A stretch of DNA of 14,112 nucleotides from Thermoplasmata archaeon (GTDB lineage Archaea; Thermoplasmatota; Thermoplasmata; GCA-020350865), in NCBI GenBank assembly GCA_020351895.1, contig CP070672.1:59188-73299 (forward strand), given 5' to 3'. Below are positions 7,876 through 12,287 of the stretch, in pieces. The notes under the pieces are model-generated. The model made no database searches, was not told the origin of the DNA, and saw only the letters and a list, made by a program, of their open reading frames with translations. Numbering within the stretch: the stretch's first letter is position 1; each line of letters begins with the position of its first letter. Position numbers and translations under genes: made by a program.

Positions 7876-8660
7876 TATTCTTTTATCTCCCTATAATATT
7901 TTCCAGAGCCGTTATGTGCCTTTATATAAGCAACAGCCCTCTCTCCCGCCTTTTTCAGCTCTTCTTCTGCGGTTTTATAATCGGGTGCATTGACCTTGAT
8001 TCTGTATTTTGGAGCACCAACGTACTGAACAACAAGATCCGATTTTTCGCTACGTTCTGCTTCAATAAGTGCATTTCTTATCTGAACGATACCATCGGGA
8101 GTTGGACAGGTAATATCCAGATACCCACTCACCTTCACAAAAGGAGGGGCGATGTTGTCCACTGCCACGTTTGTGATGATTTCCACCCATTCACCGGAAA
8201 ATCCCTCTTCTTTAAGGACATTGGGATTTATTGCGCATTCCTCTAGAGCGCGATACAAACTACCAAACTTTTCCACCAGGTTAAGACCAAATTCCTCATA
8301 ACAGGAAGCTATACTCTTACCCATTTTCTCGGCTGCGATCTCCAGCAGCTTCCTGGCCTTCTGCTCATTTTTCCAATCCTGGATTTTCTCCCTTCTTTGA
8401 TGCTCGTTAACCTGTTTTAATGATAGGTCAACATGTCCTTTGCTTCTATCCACTCTAAGGACCTTGCAGACCACCTTTTGCCTTTCTCTAATGTAGTCTC
8501 TAATGTACTTGATCCATCCAGTTGCCACTTCTGTAATATGTATGAATCCCTCTTTATTTTCGTACTCATCTAAAATAACGAATGCGCCATAATTTTTTAC
8601 TGTCTGAACCGTACCTATAATAAGCTCCCCTTCCTCTGGGAATTCATCGGCTCTCAGCAT
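7875..8660 (-). CDS. eif2a: Translation initiation factor aIF2 subunit alpha
   Basis: The protein has 261 residues. An S1/OB-fold domain at about residues 10-83 contains GELIIGTVQTVKNYGAFVIL and FIHITEVATGWI, then LRVDRSKGHVDLSLKQV. A helical middle domain (KMGKSIASCYEEFGLNLVEKFGSL) and a C-terminal alpha-beta domain complete the three-domain aIF2-alpha layout. With beta and gamma subunits it delivers initiator Met-tRNA to the small ribosomal subunit. The start ATG overlaps the rps27e stop by one base (TAATG), and the stop overlaps the nop10 start the same way, indicating tight translational coupling. Confidence 0.95.
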   Translation of the reverse strand: MLRADEFPEEGELIIGTVQTVKNYGAFVILDEYENKEGFIHITEVATGWIKYIRDYIRERQKVVCKVLRVDRSKGHVDLSLKQVNEHQRREKIQDWKNEQKARKLLEIAAEKMGKSIASCYEEFGLNLVEKFGSLYRALEECAINPNVLKEEGFSGEWVEIITNVAVDNIAPPFVKVSGYLDITCPTPDGIVQIRNALIEAERSEKSDLVVQYVGAPKYRIKVNAPDYKTAEEELKKAGERAVAYIKAHNGSGKYYREIKE

Positions 8661-8860
8661 TATTCTAACACTCCCAGGATTTCTCCTCTGACCTTCCCTC
8701 TGCCGCCTTTGGGTTTAATGAGTGTGGCACCACAAACATTGCATGTCACAGTGGTTGATGGATGGCTGAATATTATTTGGCCGTGTTCCTCACCACCGCA
8801 ATCTTGACATTTGACCCTTAGGAATACGCTTTTAGGTGCTTTCGTTTCTTCAACCACCAA
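8660..8860 (-). CDS. rps27e: Ribosomal protein eS27 (S27e)
   Basis: A 66-residue small-subunit protein with a C4 zinc ribbon: Cys18/Cys21 ([20 protein letters not shown]) and Cys40/Cys43 ([10 protein letters not shown]). The C-terminus is basic, as usual for S27e. The chosen start is TTG 8860, one base after the L44e stop. GTG 8857 is equally possible, and the GGGGTGA overlapping the L44e stop is better spaced for that GTG. It is the second gene of the operon. Confidence 0.93.
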   Translation of the reverse strand: MVVEETKAPKSVFLRVKCQDCGGEEHGQIIFSHPSTTVTCNVCGATLIKPKGGRGKVRGEILGVLE

Positions 8861-8861
8861 T

Positions 8862-9140
8862 TCACCCCGTCAATTCGAACTTCTTGGCCCTTATTCCCGG
8901 TCTCTGCGATGCTTTTTTACATACCTTGCATCTATATCTTAGAAATACCCGCGTAGTGGGCTTCTCCCTTCCTTCGGGTTTTGACCTGGGAAAACCACCG
9001 TATCCTGCGGTCACGCGTCTGAATCTCCTCTGACCCCACTTCCGCTCGTTGGCCTTCTTTTTCTTTACCCTTTCGATCTCATGGATGGTATGTCTTCCGC
9101 ATGATTTGCAGTAGGTTTTGATGTTTCTGGGCCTTTTCAT
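8862..9140 (-). CDS. rpl44e: Ribosomal protein eL42 (L44e)
   Basis: A 92-residue large-subunit protein beginning [20 protein letters not shown] and carrying the family signature [23 protein letters not shown]. Zinc is bound by Cys11/Cys14 and the CxxC at about 74/77. It sits near the ribosomal E site in the family. AAAGGAGAG at about 9147-9155 lies before the ATG. It is the first gene of the operon, with a clear TATA box at 9183-9193. Confidence 0.95.
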   Translation of the reverse strand: MKRPRNIKTYCKSCGRHTIHEIERVKKKKANERKWGQRRFRRVTAGYGGFPRSKPEGREKPTTRVFLRYRCKVCKKASQRPGIRAKKFELTG

Positions 9141-9182
9141 GGATACTCTCCTTTAAACAGTATCGAGTGTTATTGCACAACC

Positions 9183-9193
9183 CCTATAAAAAG
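9183..9193 (-). promoter_or_regulatory. TATA box of the rpl44e operon
   Basis: On the minus strand this reads CTTTTTATAGG, about 45 bases before the rpl44e ATG. Transcription start is predicted near 9160. It lies about 25 bases from the TTTAAATA on the opposite strand, making a compact divergent promoter pair. Confidence 0.6.
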
Positions 9194-9215
9194 TTGTGGG
9201 AATTATTGATTTCCT

Positions 9216-9223
9216 TTAAATAA
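9216..9223 (+). promoter_or_regulatory. TATA box pointing into the gene-free 9240-9480 stretch
   Basis: TTTAAATA matches the archaeal box A consensus well. It predicts a plus-strand transcript starting near 9245, just ahead of the folded RNA candidate. No protein gene lies downstream on this strand before the convergent adkA. Confidence 0.5.
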
Positions 9224-9259
9224 ACAACCACAACATTAATAACCTCCAATGCTCAATAT

Positions 9260-9479
9260 AAGAATGCTCCGGCACGAAGACTGTGTTGATCAATGATACA
9301 CAGAGCAAGGCTGGAGAGTGATATCGTAAAGGGTCCCTGCATGATCTGATGATGTGTCATCAAAACATGATTGTAGGACAACCCCGATATCCAACATCCC
9401 CCCGATATGGGTCAGGACTTGGAGAGTGCGACTCGCAATCTATGATCAGGGCTGTTAATATCGGGGGACACACATTCTT
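9260..9479 (+). ncRNA. Candidate structured noncoding RNA with three hairpins and a closing stem
   Basis: The 354 bases between rpl44e and adkA have no plausible ORF but fold well by eye on the plus strand. The closing stem pairs AAGAATG (9260-9266) with CATTCTT (9473-9479). Hairpin 1 has CTCCGGC (9267-9273) with GCTGGAG (9310-9316) and CTGTGT/ACACAG (9281-9286/9298-9303). Hairpin 2 has GTCC.TGC (9333-9340) with GTAGGAC (9373-9379) and an apical TGATGA/TCATCA. Hairpin 3 has ten perfect pairs, CCCCCGATAT (9399-9408) with ATATCGGGGG (9458-9467), and more stems inside, then ACA at 9468. Several pairs are G-U on the plus strand and would be A-C mismatches on the minus strand. SRP and RNase P hallmarks are absent. 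Class unknown; hairpin 3 with its trailing ACA resembles an H/ACA guide only in outline. Confidence 0.5.
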
Positions 9480-9494
9480 TTGGTTGACAATCTC

Positions 9495-10037
9495 TCAAAA
9501 AACTCCCAGAACATCATCCACAGCCTTTTTTAATCCTCCATCATGATTGAAGACGATTTTAATTGATGCACCAGTTAACATGGAATAGGCTATAGCGGCA
9601 TATCTGTTGATCATTTGATGCTCCGCTATTCCCTCTACTCCCTCATCATCCCGCATTCTGCTCTCATCCTTGGTTCTCCTTTTCGCTATCTCCATTTCAG
9701 TGGCTTCCACAAGAATTATTCTATCTGGTTTAAGCCTTCTTAAGACCCATTCCGGAAGACCTGGATAGTATCCTCCTGAGGTTTTGATAGTGCAGTGGGT
9801 GTCCACTATTACATCTCCCATCTCATAGATTCTCTGTGCAGCCTTTTCTTGCACATCCCTTTGAGTTTCCACGGATAGCTTCCTTATCTGATCCCTATGC
9901 TCAACCAAGTGCTCAGCCTTTGCTACATCGAACATCACTGTGCCGTAATTCACTATGGTAAGGCCCTTTTCTTTGGCAACACCTTCCATGACAGAGGTTT
10001 TTCCCACACCAGGAACGCCTGTCACCACCATTCTCAT
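9495..10037 (-). CDS. adkA: Archaeal adenylate kinase
   Basis: The protein has 180 residues with a P-loop GVPGVGKT at positions 7-14. The archaeal AdkA features follow: INYGT-like segment VNYGTVMFD, DTHCTIKT, GYYPGLPEWVLRRLKPD, and the RRTKDESRMRD lid region. It interconverts ATP plus AMP and two ADP in the cytoplasm. The length fits the archaeal type, not bacterial Adk with its larger lid. ATG 10037 is used; Met3 (10031) is an alternative. Only a weak GAG-type purine run precedes it. The gene is alone in its transcription unit, convergent with the candidate RNA. Confidence 0.92.
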   Translation of the reverse strand: MRMVVTGVPGVGKTSVMEGVAKEKGLTIVNYGTVMFDVAKAEHLVEHRDQIRKLSVETQRDVQEKAAQRIYEMGDVIVDTHCTIKTSGGYYPGLPEWVLRRLKPDRIILVEATEMEIAKRRTKDESRMRDDEGVEGIAEHQMINRYAAIAYSMLTGASIKIVFNHDGGLKKAVDDVLGVF

Positions 10038-10070
10038 CTTCTCAAACCCATGCCAACATGATTTTTTTAC

Positions 10071-10080
10071 TTTATTAAGC
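10071..10080 (-). promoter_or_regulatory. TATA box for adkA
   Basis: GCTTAATAAA on the minus strand lies about 35-40 bases before the adkA ATG. It predicts a start near 10050 and a leader of a dozen bases. Confidence 0.4.
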
Positions 10081-10162
10081 TATGCCCATTGGCTTTCCGC
10101 ATCATGAAGTTCCGTCTTGATCCTTTCTTTTCCTTTCACTGGGCCGATTTTCCGTCCTTTAC

Positions 10163-10352
10163 ATGTAAATCATTGGCTCCTGGCTTTAACAACCATAGAT
10201 GATTTACATAAAAGGATTATCGATATCGAGCAAACACCCGGATAGATGAGCCTTGTCATGTAAATCATTGCCTCCTGGCTTTAGCAATCATAGATGATTT
10301 ACATAAGAGGATTATCGTTATCGACCAATCACCCAGATAGATGAGCCTTGTC
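10163..10352. repeat. Two-copy 95-bp tandem repeat with interrupted palindromes
   Basis: Copies lie at 10163-10257 and 10258-10352 with 8 mismatches in 95 and no gap; the first bases of a third copy (ATG.AAA) follow at 10353. Each copy contains ATGTAAATCAT and its exact reverse complement ATGATTTACAT, 25 bases apart (arms 10163-10173/10199-10209 and 10258-10268/10294-10304). No reading frame was found. It occupies much of the 508-base gap between adkA (minus) and the winged-helix gene (plus). It could be paired operator sites or a small structured transcript. Confidence 0.85.
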
Positions 10353-10519
10353 ATGCAAAGAAACGGTCTTGGTGAAAGGAAATATTACTTTAATCTGCTT
10401 GAAGATTCACATAGAGAATTATTCCTAAAAAATTAAAAAATAATTTATATTTTTATCATCTGGCTAATCTCGGTAGTTATCAATGCTGAGAATCAAAAGC
10501 GAACTTTTTTCGACTAATA
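10353..10519. other. AT-rich gene-free stretch before the winged-helix gene
   Basis: Between the 95-bp repeats and the TATA box there is no coding signal. The part at about 10425-10462 is nearly pure A/T. I see no tRNA, terminator stem or other named element. Confidence 0.5.
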
Positions 10520-10527
10520 TTTATAAA
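10520..10527 (+). promoter_or_regulatory. TATA box for the winged-helix/KaiC operon
   Basis: TTTATAAA lies about 25 bases before ATG 10546, so transcription would start at or just after that ATG. The mRNA is then either leaderless or uses a downstream start. Confidence 0.55.
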
Positions 10528-10545
10528 GATTGAACTTAAATGTAA

Positions 10546-11331
10546 ATGATAGATTTAGAGGACATCTATGGAAATTCAATGGTGAAGAGAACCTTTGGGG
10601 AGAATGAGATGAAAAAAGAGGAAATGAGGAAGTTGCTCTTTGTTTTGGGGAAAGAGCATTGTTTGGATGTGATGATAAGTGTATATAAAAATGGCTGGCA
10701 AACCGCAAGCCAAGTTGCTAGGGATTTGAATATCCATATCGCAACCGCAGTGAAGTACCTATCAGAACTGTATGAGTTGGGTCTGGTGGACAGGCGTGTA
10801 AAAAAAGGGAAAACAAGAGAAGCATATGAATACCAATTGAAAAACCCGAAGGTTAAAATAGAATTCGATGTCGGTTCGCTGATCAGCAAGAAAGTTGAAA
10901 CAGGCAATAAACCTCTTGTGCTCTTCTCGATTCTTTTTACGATGCTTTTAAAATCGAGGAAGGTAGTTGGGCGTAGCGTGGACACGTATGTAGATGGAAG
11001 ATTCGAGAACCTTAAAAACAGCGAAAAACAGGTTGTTATGGACTCCCTTATGTTCGATGGTGATTTGGAGGATGCTAAAAATTTCTTCCAAAAGAACCTA
11101 AACGGTGTAACAATTTCAGAAGAACGATGCAATGAGGTCATAATTGTCCTAACAGATCTGATTATTGGGGTAATAGAGCACTACGAATCCCGATTGGGAC
11201 CACATTCAACCGAATCTTTAGTGGATGTTACAATGAAGAAGATAATCACCACTTTTGGTGGAGAGATCATCGAAGGTGGCAATATTCTCAGCACATTGCC
11301 TTATGATTATTTTGGAAAATGGAGAAGATAG
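10546..11331 (+). CDS. Winged-helix transcriptional regulator with unknown C-terminal domain
   Basis: The protein has 261 residues. Residues 28-100 form an ArsR-like winged helix: helix ASQVARDLNI, recognition helix HIATAVKYLSELYELGLVDR, then a basic wing KKGKTREAYEYQL. The remaining 160 residues are helical with no motif I recognise; the end reads TTFGGEIIEGGN then LPYDYFGKW. No membrane segment is seen. The start is uncertain. ATG 10546 would be essentially leaderless given the TATA box, while Met22 (10609) has GGGGAG six bases upstream; neither choice affects the DNA-binding domain. The KaiC-like gene starts 16 bases after the stop, so the two probably form an operon. The upstream palindromic repeats could be its operators, which is inference. 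Confidence 0.8.
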   Translation: MIDLEDIYGNSMVKRTFGENEMKKEEMRKLLFVLGKEHCLDVMISVYKNGWQTASQVARDLNIHIATAVKYLSELYELGLVDRRVKKGKTREAYEYQLKNPKVKIEFDVGSLISKKVETGNKPLVLFSILFTMLLKSRKVVGRSVDTYVDGRFENLKNSEKQVVMDSLMFDGDLEDAKNFFQKNLNGVTISEERCNEVIIVLTDLIIGVIEHYESRLGPHSTESLVDVTMKKIITTFGGEIIEGGNILSTLPYDYFGKWRR

Positions 11332-11347
11332 CCGGGTGGGGTAAAAG

Positions 11348-12064
11348 ATGAGATTACCCACGGGAATAACGGGTTTGGATGACCTGATAAATGGAGGTTT
11401 TCCTGAGAATACCGTGAACCTGGTGGTTGGTCCCACAGGCTCTGCAAAGAGTTTGTTTGGTGCACAATTCATATATAATGGTGCCAAATATTTCGATGAG
11501 AAGGGAATTTTTCTAGCCCTCGAGGAAAGCAGGGATAATGTACTCAGAGCCGTAAAGAGTTTCGATATGGATTTTGATGGCTTTGAAAGTGAGGGAAAGA
11601 TAAACCTCATAGATTTTGGAGAGATTCGGAAATCATGCGATACCGAGGAAGAGCTCAAGGGTCAGATTGCAAGCCTTGCAACCATCCAAAATTTCCTGAG
11701 TAATTACATCGAATCCCAAGGAGCCAAAAGGGTTGTAGTGGACTCTCTTTCTGCAACAGGATTGTATTATCCAAAAGTGGAGAATTTGAGAAGAGAGCTC
11801 TTCAGATTCACAAGGTTTCTCAAGGATATGGGCGTAACCTCTGTTTTGATATCGGAAGGAGACACAAATAATGGTTCAAATTGTAGTGTTGAGCAGTTCG
11901 TTTCTGACTCGGTGATAATGCTTGGTTATGAGAATGTGAACAACGAATTCAGACGTACCATAACAGTCTATAAAATGCGTTTCACAAAGCATGATCCCTA
12001 CAAACATCCTTTCCTGATAAATGAAGAGGGAATCGAGGTATGGGGAAACGAGCAGATATTTTAA
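11348..12064 (+). CDS. KaiC/RadA-like RecA-superfamily ATPase
   Basis: A single-domain KaiC-type ATPase of 238 residues. It opens with the KaiC-like lead PTGITGLDDLINGGFPENTV. Walker A is GPTGSAKS at residues 28-35, the paired glutamates are Glu59-Glu60 (LALEES), and Walker B is RVVVDSLS at 128-135. The C-terminus has the RTITVYKMRFTKHD segment typical of the family. Archaeal relatives (RadA paralogues, GvpD/KaiC-like) act as signalling or regulatory ATPases, and the substrate here cannot be told. No second KaiC domain is present. GGTGGGG precedes the ATG. The 16-base gap after the winged-helix gene suggests the ATPase modulates, or is controlled by, that regulator. Confidence 0.88.
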   Translation: MRLPTGITGLDDLINGGFPENTVNLVVGPTGSAKSLFGAQFIYNGAKYFDEKGIFLALEESRDNVLRAVKSFDMDFDGFESEGKINLIDFGEIRKSCDTEEELKGQIASLATIQNFLSNYIESQGAKRVVVDSLSATGLYYPKVENLRRELFRFTRFLKDMGVTSVLISEGDTNNGSNCSVEQFVSDSVIMLGYENVNNEFRRTITVYKMRFTKHDPYKHPFLINEEGIEVWGNEQIF

Positions 12065-12115
12065 TGCCTTTTATATCACGATTTTTAAGGTGGTTAAGTT
12101 AATAAATGATCTTAT

Positions 12116-12190
12116 CTTAGGTCCATCTTAGAGATATGTAAGTAAAAACAGAAAGCTATATATGGACTTAAGTAATTCTTAGGTTCCATA
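12116..12190. repeat. Inverted and direct repeat cluster upstream of the zinc-ribbon gene
   Basis: CTTAGGTCCAT (12116-12126) is matched by the near-perfect inverted copy ATGGACTTAAG (12162-12172). A third near copy, CTTAGGTTCCAT, follows at 12178-12189. The middle element could pair with either neighbour. A TATA-like TATATATGG overlaps the middle copy and another AT-rich box (about 12187-12199) follows the third, so these may be operators. Confidence 0.5.
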
Positions 12191-12273
12191 TAATATATTG
12201 TACTTATTATTCCCTCTTCTTTGCGACATTTTGCCGTGAAGTGAATGGTGGGAACAAAAACTGCAAGTGGCAT

Positions 12274-12278
12274 AGGAG
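12274..12278 (+). promoter_or_regulatory. Ribosome binding site setting the zinc-ribbon gene start
   Basis: AGGAG lies nine bases before ATG 12288. That supports this start over the in-frame ATG two codons later. Confidence 0.6.
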
Positions 12279-12287
12279 CTTGTTCAA

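Noticed and set aside
7643..8246. Open plus-strand frames of 116 and 154 codons
   Set aside because: They are antisense to aif2a and nop10, whose protein signatures are clear, and their translations look like random hydrophobic sequence.
9291..9352. C/D box sRNA suggested by ATGATA and CTGATGA
   Set aside because: The boxes are imperfect and badly spaced, and the same bases take part in longer hairpins.
9260..9479. SRP RNA or RNase P RNA
   Set aside because: GGTCAGG occurs at 9410, but the SRP helix 8 tetraloop and AGCAG side are missing. The RNase P GAGGAAAGTCC region is absent, and the size is too small.
10163..10352. CRISPR array or insertion-sequence ends
   Set aside because: There are only two units repeated without unique spacers, no cas genes, and no transposase between or beside the inverted arms.
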